DNA of 14,383 nt from Clostridia bacterium (GTDB lineage Bacteria > Bacillota_A > Clostridia > Oscillospirales > CAG-272): contig JAFQUG010000135.1 of assembly GCA_017408625.1 (NCBI GenBank), positions 1-14,383 of the forward strand. Reading direction: 5' to 3'. This document shows positions 1 through 7,276 of this stretch, piece after piece. Position 1 is the first letter of the stretch, and each line of letters opens with the position of its first letter. The notes under the pieces are model-generated. The model saw only the letters and a list, made by a program, of their open reading frames with translations. It ran no database searches and had not been told where the DNA came from. Made by a program: the position numbers and the translations under genes.

Positions 1-1144
1 GGGTCAGCAGCACCTCAAGCGGCTGCAGCACGAAATCCTCAAAGCCGGAGGCTGAGAGAATGTAAACCGTGTTTCTGCCCTTCAGCTGCACGTAGTAGCC
101 CGCGCCGGAAACGATGGGATCGCCCACCAGCACGGTGTATGCGTTGCCGTCACCTGCAGTGACCGTGAAGTATGCGGGGGAGTAATCGTATTCGTTGCCT
201 TCCTCGTCCTTTCTCGTTTCCGGAGCAAGACCGTATTCGGCAAAGCGAATGGTGCCGTCCGGCTCTCGGTCGGGGTCGGACAGTCGCTCCATCGAAAGGG
301 TATAGCCGCAGGCGTTTGCAAGGGATGCAAAGGATTCAAGGCTGTATGCGGTGGTGTCGTATCCGTCTATATAAAAGGTATTGGTGTCTTTTTCGCGGAT
401 GAAGGTGTAGGAGCCGTGCGCATTGTGGATCTCGATCTTATCAATGCGGTTGGCGGGTGTTTTACCAAGCGAGGAGGATGCGTCATAGGTCAGCTGGCGG
501 TACAGCAGCACGCGGCCGGAGTAGCCCACGACCTCGGTGCCCTCTGTTTCCACCACTGCGTACACCTTGCATGCGCCGCTTTCGGGGTTCACCTCGATCA
601 GCGATTCGTGGTCGGTGATGAAAAGGCCGTCACTGTTCTGACGCAGAGGGGTAAAGTTCCAATTGGGGAACGAGCCCTCTAAGTGGCACAGGTGATAGAC
701 GCCGTCAATCTTTTTGACGTAATATTTGGTGGTGATCACCTCAACCTGCCCGTCCTCGGTCACGATCCTGACCTCCTCGGTATAGGTCAGGATGCTGACC
801 AGGGCATTGACGCCGATCAGCACCACGATCAGCAGCGCAAAGCTGACAGCCAGCGTCACTGCTGCATGTTTCTGCATGCGATAAAGCGATTTCTTTTTAG
901 CCGCCTTACGCTTGATCCAGTTTGCGTACAGCACGACGTCGCCGTCATGGGTGTATGCATCACCGGGTACGAGCTTTTGTCCCTTGCCGCCCGGCTCGGT
1001 GTACCAGCCGTCAAAGGTATAGCCCTGGCGCGTGGGAATGGGCAAGGAGGGGATAGCCTCGTTTGCCCTGATCTCCAGCGTGCGGCAGGCAACCTCGCCC
1101 TTTTCCGGCTTGAAGACAAGGGTATAAATTTCTTCTTTTATCAT
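1..1144 (-). CDS. DUF4340 domain membrane protein with N-terminal InlB/Flg_new-type repeat (partial, C-terminus off left edge)
   Basis: The frame is open from ATG at 1144 to the window edge (381 codons visible, no stop). Residues 36-77 (TRQGYTFDGWYTE ... VVLYANW) match the short beta-grasp repeat known as Flg_new or InlB B-repeat. A lysine/arginine-rich stretch (78-92) precedes one hydrophobic helix (about 93-119); by the positive-inside rule the repeat is cytoplasmic and the rest extracytoplasmic. The part after the helix, beginning TEEVRIVTEDGQ and containing YYVKKIDGVYHL and FYIDGYDTTAYSLESFASLANACGY, resembles DUF4340, a family usually last in GldA/GldF/GldG-like ABC operons. The start overlaps the stop of the upstream GldG-like gene as ATGA (1141-1144), so translation is probably coupled. 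Precise role unknown; likely an accessory envelope subunit of the transporter. The family call is fairly confident; the topology is inferred. Confidence 0.8.
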   Translation of the reverse strand, partial: MIKEEIYTLVFKPEKGEVACRTLEIRANEAIPSLPIPTRQGYTFDGWYTEPGGKGQKLVPGDAYTHDGDVVLYANWIKRKAAKKKSLYRMQKHAAVTLAVSFALLIVVLIGVNALVSILTYTEEVRIVTEDGQVEVITTKYYVKKIDGVYHLCHLEGSFPNWNFTPLRQNSDGLFITDHESLIEVNPESGACKVYAVVETEGTEVVGYSGRVLLYRQLTYDASSSLGKTPANRIDKIEIHNAHGSYTFIREKDTNTFYIDGYDTTAYSLESFASLANACGYTLSMERLSDPDREPDGTIRFAEYGLAPETRKDEEGNEYDYSPAYFTVTAGDGNAYTVLVGDPIVSGAGYYVQLKGRNTVYILSASGFEDFVLQPLEVLLT

Positions 1145-2793
1145 AAGTATTTTCTCCTGACGTTAACAAAGATACCAACGCCGAAGCAAATCAACGCGGG
1201 AATGATGGCAAGTGCGATCGTAACGGGCATGGGATTATAGGTGGACATGACGGTGTCCGCAATATCATAGACCATAAACGCCTTGAATTCCAGATTGACC
1301 GGAATGACCTCGCGGCCCATGGAGCGCAGCGTGCCGAGCACGACGTCAGCATTTCCGTAAGCATCGGATGCAAGCACGGTATCGGACAAGAATTCGGTCG
1401 ATGCAATGCAGCAAACGTACGAGGGCTCTTGTGCTACCGAGTAGTTGGTCTCCTGCGTGGTGCGGTTTTCCACGGTCAGCGTCATCAGACCAAAGGGGTA
1501 TTGGCCTGCAGGCTCAAAGATCTCGCCGCTTACCGTGCCGTTTGCAGTTGCGGGTGCGGTCAGTATGTTGTGCATGGTGCGGGAAATGCCATTACTGCGG
1601 TATGAGTAATAGGTATAGGCCTGCGTATTTGTGGTTTCGTCCTCCAGGATGTAGGTGATGTTGTAATTCTCGGCAGGCTTGATGGCGGTTGCGCGGTCGA
1701 AAATGACCGTGGGAGGATAGCCGGTCTGACGCAGGTCCGAGGTGAAGGAAGCACCCTTACCAAGCGTTTCGTAGGTGGCGATCAGTGCATAGCCCTCACC
1801 GTCCACGCAGAACTCATCATCCTTGATCGTATAGTTTTCGCGCAGTCCCGCGCTGTCAGTCTTGGCAGCAACGGTCACGCCCCAGAATTCCAGATATTCG
1901 TCCAAATTGGGCAGAGCGGGGGTATCGGGGTCGCAAACGTACAGGAAGGAGTAAGCCTTATCCAAAAATGCGTCCAGCTTGTCGATCTCGTCGTTGTCAT
2001 CTGCTGCGTCGCCAAAGAAATCGGTCTGCGGAGCGTATGTGATGATCAGACGGCAGTTTTCGGGAATGGGATCATTTTCAAGGTCAAGCGTCTGCACCTC
2101 AAAGCCCGCAGCCTTAACCAGCTTGAGAAATTCGGTTTGCTGCAGCACGGGCTCACCGTGATTGACGGTCAGGCAAGCGATGGGGGATTCGGCACGCGTC
2201 ACGGCCAAGATTCCCGAGGCCAGCTTTTTCTCACCGTTGTAAGCCCAGTAGTCAGTCGAGGAGGCGTCGTTGGCGGTGAACAGAGAATCCACCGTAAAGA
2301 CGCGGTATTCGGTACCGAACGAAACGATAATGTTAGAGGGGTAGATATTGGTTGCGCTGGTGGCCTTGAATTTCTGAATGGCAGAGGGATTCTTGATAAT
2401 ATTGATGTACTGCACGTCAATATAGTCGGAGAATTCCTTTTGCAGGCCGAGCGCAGTGTAGTGAATGTAGCGGGTGTATTGATCCTGATTCAGTACGTCG
2501 GGGTCTGTGCAGAAGATGATCTCCACCTTCAGGGGCTGCTCGCCATCCTTGGCGCGCTGCTCGTTGACAGCATCCACTGCACCGGGCAGATTGGCATCCA
2601 GCAGATCAATGCAGGGATCGGATACGGTATAAAGCGTGCCCTGTTGTGAGAGGTAGCGGGGAATGGCAAAGTCAATAAACCAAAGACCCTTGGCGGCAAG
2701 CGCGTGGAATCCGACGTTGAGAAGCAGCACGCCCGCAATAATCAGAACGGTGACGGCATAAAAAAGCGTCTTTTTGGTAAGCTTATGCATCAT
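1141..2793 (-). CDS. GldG-family ABC transporter auxiliary membrane protein (second tandem copy)
   Basis: This 550-residue protein has an N-terminal membrane anchor (about 9-33), a large extracytoplasmic region and a C-terminal TM helix (about 522-544) followed by RRKYL, the layout of GldG-like proteins (ABC_transp_aux type). The region after the first helix (WFIDFAIPRYLSQQGTLYTVSD) corresponds to the usual LS-D motif after the anchor. The motif AYNGEKKLASGIL then PIACLTVNHGE (208-214) is shared with the preceding gene, so the two are tandem paralogs, clearly diverged over most of their length. An AAGGAGG site lies 8 bases before ATG 2793 (a second ATG follows at once). The start overlaps the upstream stop (ATGA) and the end overlaps the next start (ATGA). 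Probably pairs with the other GldG copy and the permease; substrate unknown. Confidence 0.85.
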   Translation of the reverse strand: MMHKLTKKTLFYAVTVLIIAGVLLLNVGFHALAAKGLWFIDFAIPRYLSQQGTLYTVSDPCIDLLDANLPGAVDAVNEQRAKDGEQPLKVEIIFCTDPDVLNQDQYTRYIHYTALGLQKEFSDYIDVQYINIIKNPSAIQKFKATSATNIYPSNIIVSFGTEYRVFTVDSLFTANDASSTDYWAYNGEKKLASGILAVTRAESPIACLTVNHGEPVLQQTEFLKLVKAAGFEVQTLDLENDPIPENCRLIITYAPQTDFFGDAADDNDEIDKLDAFLDKAYSFLYVCDPDTPALPNLDEYLEFWGVTVAAKTDSAGLRENYTIKDDEFCVDGEGYALIATYETLGKGASFTSDLRQTGYPPTVIFDRATAIKPAENYNITYILEDETTNTQAYTYYSYRSNGISRTMHNILTAPATANGTVSGEIFEPAGQYPFGLMTLTVENRTTQETNYSVAQEPSYVCCIASTEFLSDTVLASDAYGNADVVLGTLRSMGREVIPVNLEFKAFMVYDIADTVMSTYNPMPVTIALAIIPALICFGVGIFVNVRRKYL

Positions 2794-4328
2794 GCGTGCT
2801 TCCTCCTTATCAGAATAATCATGCCCGCTGCAGCTGCGATCAGCGCGGGAACGGTGGCAAGCAGCACCGTGATGTAAGTTTTTTGCGCCACCGTGATGGT
2901 GTCAATGGTGGAATCTGCAAAGGGCTTGGAGGTCAGCGTTGTGGGAATGCGGTCGTTACCGATGGTCTCAATTGAGGCCAGCAACACGTTGCCGTTTCCG
3001 TAAACGGGGGAGTTGAGCGCGTCCTCGTCCGCAAAGGCGGTGGAGGTACAGGTCAGAATGTAGCCTGTGCCGCCCGAAACAGTCTTTTCGGAGAGCGTCA
3101 TCATAATAAAGGGGTTTTCCGCAGTCGCGTTTGCCACAGCCTTGCCGCCTGCCCATGCCTCTGCATTTTCGCCCGAGGTCAGAATGGGGGAGAGGGTACA
3201 GCCATTCTTTGCGTAAGTTCCGTCACCTGCTGCAGAGAAGCCCTCTGCGGGGGAAATGCAGGTCGCGCGGGAGAATACCACAGGGCTGTAGCCTGCAGCC
3301 TGTGCAATGCTTGCGCCGCGGCTGTTGGTGGTATAGTTACCAAGCACGGTGTAGCCGTCCACAGAGAGAGATTGAGAGGCGTCCTTGACCGTGTAGCAGT
3401 GCTCAATGCCCGCCACGGGGGAGTGCATGAAGTTGACGCCCCAGCTTTCCATATAGGTTTCAAAGTTGACAAATTCACCTGCAACAAAGGTGTCGGAGTT
3501 GACGAACACCATGTATGCGCCACCCTGTTCCATGTATGCGTCCAGCTTGGCGATCTCGTCCTTGACAGAGATACCGTCGTTGACGGCAAAGTCCTTGACG
3601 GGATTATAGGTGATCAGAAGCTCGCAATCCTCGGGAATTTCATAGTTCATCAGGTCGAGGTAGTTGTAGGTATATCCCGCGTCCACCAGAAGATTGAGGA
3701 AGGAGGAGTCTGCCAGGGTCTCACCGTGATTGACGGTCAGGTAAGCGATGGGGGTTTTTCTTTGTGCTACGTGCAGAATACCGGTCGCCAGGCTCTTTTC
3801 ACCGTTGTAGGCGATGGGGGTAGCGGTATCTGCGCTGTTGAATACGTAGAAATCGTTCAAGGGACGCAGCACGTAACGGTCACCGTACTCAATGACCACG
3901 TTGGTGTCTGCAAATACCTTGTATTTTTTTGCAAGAGAGGGATGGTTCCAGATGTTGATGTACTCGATCTCAATGTGATCGGGGAATGCATCCGCAAGCT
4001 CTGTTGCGGTATTGACCAGATATTTCTGCACCGTCTGTTCTTCCCAGGCGGCTTTATCGTCGCAGAAAATGATCCGGATCTTTTGGTCCTCGCTCAGCGC
4101 GGCGTTGTCCGCGTCGATCAAGGGGATGATGTTATCCGCCACGTAATCGCGGCAATCGTCCGAGAGTGTAAACGTGCCCGACGAGGTCATGTCCACAAAC
4201 CATGCATAGCGTGTTGCCAGCGTCTGGAAAATGACGTTGACGATCACGACCACGGCAATGACAAAGACAGTCAGCACCACGGACAAAGAGCCATAGCGAA
4301 AGCGGCGGCTTTTCGCTGATCTTCTCAT
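2790..4328 (-). CDS. GldG-family ABC transporter auxiliary membrane protein (first tandem copy)
   Basis: This 512-residue protein has a basic N-terminus, a TM anchor at about 16-37, the motif WFVDMTSSGTFTLSDD (43-58) typical of GldG-like proteins, an extracytoplasmic body, and a C-terminal helix (about 485-507) ending in RRKHA. It contains AYNGEKSLATGIL and PIAYLTVNHGE (LTVNHGE at 197-203), shared with the next gene. GldG-type subunits accompany GldA ATPases and GldF permeases; in Bacteroidetes these function in gliding, but in Clostridia the role is unestablished and export or envelope maintenance is a guess. GGAGG lies 9 bases before ATG 4328; the gap to the permease stop is 18 bases. The stop (TGA) overlaps the next gene's ATG. 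Confidence 0.86.
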   Translation of the reverse strand: MRRSAKSRRFRYGSLSVVLTVFVIAVVVIVNVIFQTLATRYAWFVDMTSSGTFTLSDDCRDYVADNIIPLIDADNAALSEDQKIRIIFCDDKAAWEEQTVQKYLVNTATELADAFPDHIEIEYINIWNHPSLAKKYKVFADTNVVIEYGDRYVLRPLNDFYVFNSADTATPIAYNGEKSLATGILHVAQRKTPIAYLTVNHGETLADSSFLNLLVDAGYTYNYLDLMNYEIPEDCELLITYNPVKDFAVNDGISVKDEIAKLDAYMEQGGAYMVFVNSDTFVAGEFVNFETYMESWGVNFMHSPVAGIEHCYTVKDASQSLSVDGYTVLGNYTTNSRGASIAQAAGYSPVVFSRATCISPAEGFSAAGDGTYAKNGCTLSPILTSGENAEAWAGGKAVANATAENPFIMMTLSEKTVSGGTGYILTCTSTAFADEDALNSPVYGNGNVLLASIETIGNDRIPTTLTSKPFADSTIDTITVAQKTYITVLLATVPALIAAAAGMIILIRRKHA

Positions 4329-4346
4329 GTGCGTCTTCCTCCGTTA

Positions 4347-5093
4347 TCAGCCCCAACGGCGCTTTTCGTAAACTCTGACGGTCAAGAACAGGAATACGAA
4401 GGTCAGGGAGAGGTAGTAGAGAAGTGCGGAGAAGTCAAAGAGCCCATAGCTGAAGGTGTTGAAGCGGCTGAGCACCGAGAACCAGTCGATGACAAAACGG
4501 ATGACGTAATTGTCGATCAGTGTGTTCAAGAAGCTGAGCAGCACCATGCCGAGAATGACCGAGATGGTCACCACGGCAGCAGCCAGCTGATTTTCGGTCA
4601 GTGCCGAGATAAACGTACCGATGGCGATGAATGCAGCACCGATCAGGAGAATGCCCACAAGGCAGCCGATGACCTGGCCGGTTACGGGGCCGATGTGCGT
4701 GGTGTTGTAGGATTCACTGCCGCGCTCGATGGATGCAAAGGCATAGATCGGAATGAAGTTGATGCAGGAGATGAGCATGGAGGAGGCAAACAGCGTCAGC
4801 GCTGCAAAGAACTTCCCAAGCACCATGCTTGTAATCGAAACGGGGGCTGTCATGAGCAGCTGCTCGGTGCGCAGCTTTCTTTCTTCTGCAAACAGACGCA
4901 TGGTCAGAAGCGGAATGAGAATGACAAATGCAAAGATCATCAGCATAAAATACGTGGAGGTATCATAGCTGGAGGATACGATGGTGGTATAGCAGCACAG
5001 AAGTGCCGAGATGATAAAGAACACACCCGCAAACACGTATCCGATGGGATTGATGAAATAAGAGCGCATCTCTTTTTTGTAGATGGCAAGCAT
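4347..5093 (-). CDS. ABC-2 type permease (GldF-like), six TM
   Basis: This 248-residue integral membrane protein starts MLAIYKKEMRSYFINPIGYVF, a typical ABC-2 permease opening in which the N-terminal amphipathic stretch contacts the ATPase. Hydrophobic segments fall at about 18-40, 48-68, 92-118, 138-165, 171-195 and 215-240. The motif PLLTMRLFAEERKLRTEQLLMTAPVS after the second helix is characteristic of GldF-like and copper/gliding-type ABC-2 permeases. It lies between the ATPase and two GldG genes and would form the transport channel. The upstream in-frame codons include a TGA just before ATA-CAT-AAA-ATG, so ATG 5093 is the only good start, yet the nearest Shine-Dalgarno (AAAGGAG, 5124-5130) is 30 bases away with a hairpin between (see separate entry). 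Confidence 0.9.
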   Translation of the reverse strand: MLAIYKKEMRSYFINPIGYVFAGVFFIISALLCCYTTIVSSSYDTSTYFMLMIFAFVILIPLLTMRLFAEERKLRTEQLLMTAPVSITSMVLGKFFAALTLFASSMLISCINFIPIYAFASIERGSESYNTTHIGPVTGQVIGCLVGILLIGAAFIAIGTFISALTENQLAAAVVTISVILGMVLLSFLNTLIDNYVIRFVIDWFSVLSRFNTFSYGLFDFSALLYYLSLTFVFLFLTVRVYEKRRWG

Positions 5094-5104
5094 TTTATGT
5101 ATTC

Positions 5105-5130
5105 ACGGCGAAGGATCGCCGTTCTCCTTT
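5105..5130 (-). promoter_or_regulatory. Distant Shine-Dalgarno separated from permease start by a perfect hairpin
   Basis: On the minus strand AAAGGAG (5130-5124) is followed by a 7-bp perfect stem ACGGCGA/TCGCCGT with loop TCCT (5122-5105) and then about 11 bases to ATG 5093. No purine-rich site lies between hairpin and start. Folding the hairpin would bring the Shine-Dalgarno to a workable distance; the loop sequence TCCT is also complementary to AGGA. Function is inferred from sequence only. Confidence 0.5.
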
Positions 5131-5150
5131 CGAAAAATTTTTGAGGGGAA

Positions 5151-6230
5151 TTATTCCTCGTCCTCGATTTCGGTCGCGTCCGCGATCGCACGCTTTTGCG
5201 CACCTTCCTGTACCATGGTCTCAGCCACCTGCTTTTCCAGTGCATCCTTGCCACCCGAGCGGCGGCGAGTGGGCTTGCTTTGTCTGATCTTATCCTCAGC
5301 GGACTTGTCCACAACCGTGATAAAGATGTCCTCAAGGCTCATGCCGAGTGCCTCCAGGCCAATGATGGCCCAGCCCTTTTCAGCCATGGTGTAGAACAGC
5401 TTTTTGCGCACGTCCACGCCATAGTCGCTCTCAATCATGTAGGTGTAAGCGTCGCCGTCACGCTCGGCCAGTGCCTCGGCGTATACGATGCCGCTCATGC
5501 TCTTGAGCGTGGAGAGCACCTCGCGGGAAGGACCGCAGATCTTGACGTTGAAGCGGCGGTTGTTTTCTACCGCACGGGAGATGTTCTCGGTCAGCTCGTC
5601 GGCCACGATCTTGCCCTTGTTGATGATGACGATACGGTCACAGACCGCCTGCACCTCCTGCAGGATGTGTGTGGAGAGAATGACCGTGTGTCCCTTACCA
5701 AGTGTTCTGATCAGGTTACGGATCTCAATGATCTGCTTGGGGTCAAGGCCGATGGTGGGCTCGTCGAAGATGATGACCTTGGGATTTCCGATCAGAGCCT
5801 GTGCGATGCCAACGCGCTGCTTATAGCCCTTGGAGAGATTGCGGATGACCCTCTTGCGCACGTCGGTGATCTTGACCACCTCGCAAACCTCTGCGATATG
5901 CTCTGGTCTGGGCAGCTTGCAGCTTTTGAGGTCGTAAGCAAAGTTCAGGTATTCGTCTACCGTCATGTCTAAGTAGAGAGGGGGCTGCTCGGGTAAGTAA
6001 CCGATCAGCTTTTTTGCGCCCAAGGGGTCAGCCAGGATATCAATGCCGTCAATCGAGACCTTGCCCGACGTACCGGAGAGATAACCGGTCAGAATGTTCA
6101 TAGTCGTGGATTTTCCGGCACCGTTGGGGCCGAGAAAGCCCACGATCTCACCGGATTCCACCGAGAAGCTGATATCGTCCACAGCGCAGTTGGAGCCGTA
6201 GTTCTTTACCAGATGTTCGATTTTTATCAT
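5151..6230 (-). CDS. ABC transporter ATP-binding protein (GldA-like)
   Basis: This 359-residue ATPase has all ABC motifs: Walker A GPNGAGKST (34-42), Q-loop YLPEQPPL (Gln82), signature LSKGYKQR (132-139), Walker B IIFDEP (153-158) and switch histidine in LSTH (188). The order and style (GFLGPNGAGKSTTMNILTGYL, DEYLNFAYDLK) match GldA/CcmA-type exporters. After about residue 300 there is a charged tail (RRRSGGKDALEK ... ATEIEDEE) not usual in this family. I chose ATG 6230 because AAAGGA lies 9 bases upstream; a TTG at 6248 would also be in frame but overlaps that site. It is the first gene of the operon and powers the permease at 5093-4347. Confidence 0.93.
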   Translation of the reverse strand: MIKIEHLVKNYGSNCAVDDISFSVESGEIVGFLGPNGAGKSTTMNILTGYLSGTSGKVSIDGIDILADPLGAKKLIGYLPEQPPLYLDMTVDEYLNFAYDLKSCKLPRPEHIAEVCEVVKITDVRKRVIRNLSKGYKQRVGIAQALIGNPKVIIFDEPTIGLDPKQIIEIRNLIRTLGKGHTVILSTHILQEVQAVCDRIVIINKGKIVADELTENISRAVENNRRFNVKICGPSREVLSTLKSMSGIVYAEALAERDGDAYTYMIESDYGVDVRKKLFYTMAEKGWAIIGLEALGMSLEDIFITVVDKSAEDKIRQSKPTRRRSGGKDALEKQVAETMVQEGAQKRAIADATEIEDEE

Positions 6231-6273
6231 GATCACAGATCCTTTCAAAAGTTTTCATAACTATACAGAGTAC

Positions 6274-6305
6274 ATCATAGCACAAAATTGTAAATTGCCT
6301 GTGAA
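6274..6305 (-). promoter_or_regulatory. Possible promoter of the ABC operon
   Basis: On the minus strand TGC precedes TATGAT (6279-6274), an extended -10 element. The best -35-like hexamer is TTCACA (6305-6300), 20 bases upstream, longer than ideal. Transcription would begin near 6267 and give a leader of about 37 bases before ATG 6230. Weak by -35, plausible by position. Confidence 0.4.
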
Positions 6306-6335
6306 CATATGGGAAAATCATCATTATAATATAAT

Positions 6336-6363
6336 AAAAAAGCCCGTTTCGTTGCGAGCGGGC
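6336..6363 (-). terminator. Intrinsic terminator reading leftward, upstream of the ABC operon
   Basis: Inverted arms GCCCG(TTT) and (GAG)CGGGC at 6342-6363 form a stem of 8 bp including two G-T wobbles, with a 6-base loop. On the minus strand it is followed by six T (6341-6336) and an AT-rich run. It would stop leftward transcription (antisense to the RAYT gene) before it enters the ABC promoter region, or it may be a relic of the mobile unit's left edge. Confidence 0.5.
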
Positions 6364-6380
6364 GGGGAATGTGGTATAAT
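6352..6380 (+). promoter_or_regulatory. Promoter of the RAYT gene
   Basis: TTGCGA (6352-6357), a 17-base spacer and TATAAT (6375-6380) preceded by TG at -14/-15 make an extended -10 promoter. The -35 lies inside the stem of the leftward terminator. Start of transcription is expected near 6387. The upstream ATG at 6369 overlaps this promoter, so it cannot be the true start of the gene. Confidence 0.65.
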
Positions 6381-6401
6381 AAAGTAAAAGGGGTGATACA
6401 T

Positions 6402-6989
6402 GTGGAAGAAAAACAGGAATCACAAAAAAGAAAAGAACTACGTATTAAACAATATGATTATAGCTCTAAAGGAGCATATTTCGTGACGATATGCATTCAA
6501 GACAGAAAAAGAATATTATCCGAAATCGTTCCTCCGGTAGGGGGCGGCGCCTTCGACGCCCTTGCTAAGCCTGAACTACTTATGGCGGGGAGCGAAGATT
6601 CTAATGACAAGTATTTGCCACAAATACGATTGAGCGAATTAGGAGCTATTGTAGAAAAATACCTTTTATCAAGCGAGAACATATCGGGCGTTACAATCGA
6701 TCAATATGTCATTATGCCTGACCATATACACGCAATTATTATATTAGATCCGGACAAATATATCAAAGATCCGGCGAGGTCGTCGAAGGCGCCGACCCCT
6801 ACCAATGAAATGTTGCCGCACGTAATCTCAACGCTAAAACGCTTTTGCCATAAAGAAATCGGGTATAAGATCTTTCAACGCGGATATATGGAGCATATTG
6901 TGCGAAATCGGGAAGATTATGAGACAAGGGTGAAATACATTTACGAGAATCCTATACGTTGGTATTATCATTCGGGAGAAGAACAATGA
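6402..6989 (+). CDS. REP-associated tyrosine transposase (RAYT, Y1_Tnp/HUH family)
   Basis: The 195-residue product fits the IS200-like/RAYT family. Evidence: KGAYFVTICIQDRK (23-36); the metal-binding HUH motif MPDHIHAII with His108 and His110; LKRFCHKEIG; and IFQRGYMEHIVRNREDY followed by YIYENPIRW, the usual RAYT C-terminus. By spacing from the HUH motif, Tyr162 in QRGYMEH is the likely nucleophile. RAYTs nick and join single-stranded REP hairpins and are normally not self-mobile. I chose GTG 6402 because AAAAGGGG ends 8 bases upstream and because the upstream ATG (6369) lies in the promoter. Composition is AT-rich compared with flanking operons, suggesting horizontal origin. Two inverted REP-like sequences lie inside the gene (6536-6558, 6781-6803), coding for residues 45-53 and 127-134. 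The stop overlaps the next ATG. Confidence 0.9.
   Translation: MEEKQESQKRKELRIKQYDYSSKGAYFVTICIQDRKRILSEIVPPVGGGAFDALAKPELLMAGSEDSNDKYLPQIRLSELGAIVEKYLLSSENISGVTIDQYVIMPDHIHAIIILDPDKYIKDPARSSKAPTPTNEMLPHVISTLKRFCHKEIGYKIFQRGYMEHIVRNREDYETRVKYIYENPIRWYYHSGEEQ
6536..6558 (+). repeat. REP-like sequence inside RAYT gene, left copy
   Basis: GGTAGGGGGCGGCGCC followed by TTCGACG; the reverse complement of 6781-6803 matches it at 22 of 23 bases. The GTAGGGG head is shared with the REP-like unit at 9656. It codes for the glycine-rich stretch PVGGGAFDA in the transposase. Confidence 0.75.
6781..6803 (-). repeat. REP-like sequence inside RAYT gene, right inverted copy
   Basis: CGTCGAAGGCGCC followed by GACCCCTACC is the inverted partner of 6536-6558 with one mismatch in 23 bases. 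It codes for SSKAPTPT, a proline/threonine-rich loop after the HUH domain segment. Confidence 0.75.
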
Positions 6990-7243
6990 GCAATTTGATA
7001 TACGCACGCATGACAAGGACGGATGACGCGGATATTGCGCAGATTTCGGCCGTTTATGACTTGCCGGAAATCGCGCGGTATATAGCGATTGGGGAACGAT
7101 ATTTTGATTACGTCACCGGCCATGAAACCGTGTATTTTTACAAGATATTTGACGAAAATGCCTTGATTGGTACGATCCACTTGGAAACGCAGGATGACAC
7201 GATGTTTTTGTCCGTCGTGGTGTTCCCGCAATATCAAAACTGA
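6986..7243 (+). pseudogene. GNAT-family N-acetyltransferase, C-terminally truncated
   Basis: The 85-residue reading frame MSNLIYARMTRTDDADIAQISAVYDLPEIARYI ... ALIGTIHLE ... MFLSVVVFPQYQN follows the N-terminal half of small GNAT acetyltransferases (beta1 to beta4). Full members are about 150-170 residues and continue with the acetyl-CoA-binding motif (Q/R-x-x-G-x-G/A) immediately after the VVVFPQYQN strand; that motif is absent and a TGA follows at once, within a terminator. It is therefore most likely an inactive remnant, although an expressed short protein cannot be excluded. ATG 6986 overlaps the RAYT stop (ATGA), so translation may be coupled; an upstream in-frame start at 6959 lies deep in the RAYT gene and is unlikely. 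Confidence 0.65.
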
Positions 7244-7276
7244 AAAAGAGCACTTGCAATAGCAAGTGCTCTTTTT
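7243..7276. terminator. Bidirectional intrinsic terminator between convergent genes
   Basis: Perfect 15-bp arms AAAAAGAGCACTTGC (7243-7257) and its complement (7262-7276) around loop AATA give a hairpin with a T-tract in either direction. The TGA of the acetyltransferase fragment ends on its first base and the TAA of the XRE gene (7275-7277) overlaps its last bases. Confidence 0.9.

Noticed and set aside
416..1240. Plus-strand open frames of 88 and 185 residues
   Set aside because: They lie opposite the well-supported DUF4340 gene, lack ribosome binding sites and show no family features.
3372..5144. Long plus-strand open frames (315 and 271 residues)
   Set aside because: Shadows of the GldG and permease genes caused by GC-biased third positions; composition is not protein-like.
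6231..6401. Riboswitch or T-box upstream of the ABC operon
   Set aside because: The predicted leader is only about 37 bases and the only clear stem is a short terminator reading leftward before the promoter.
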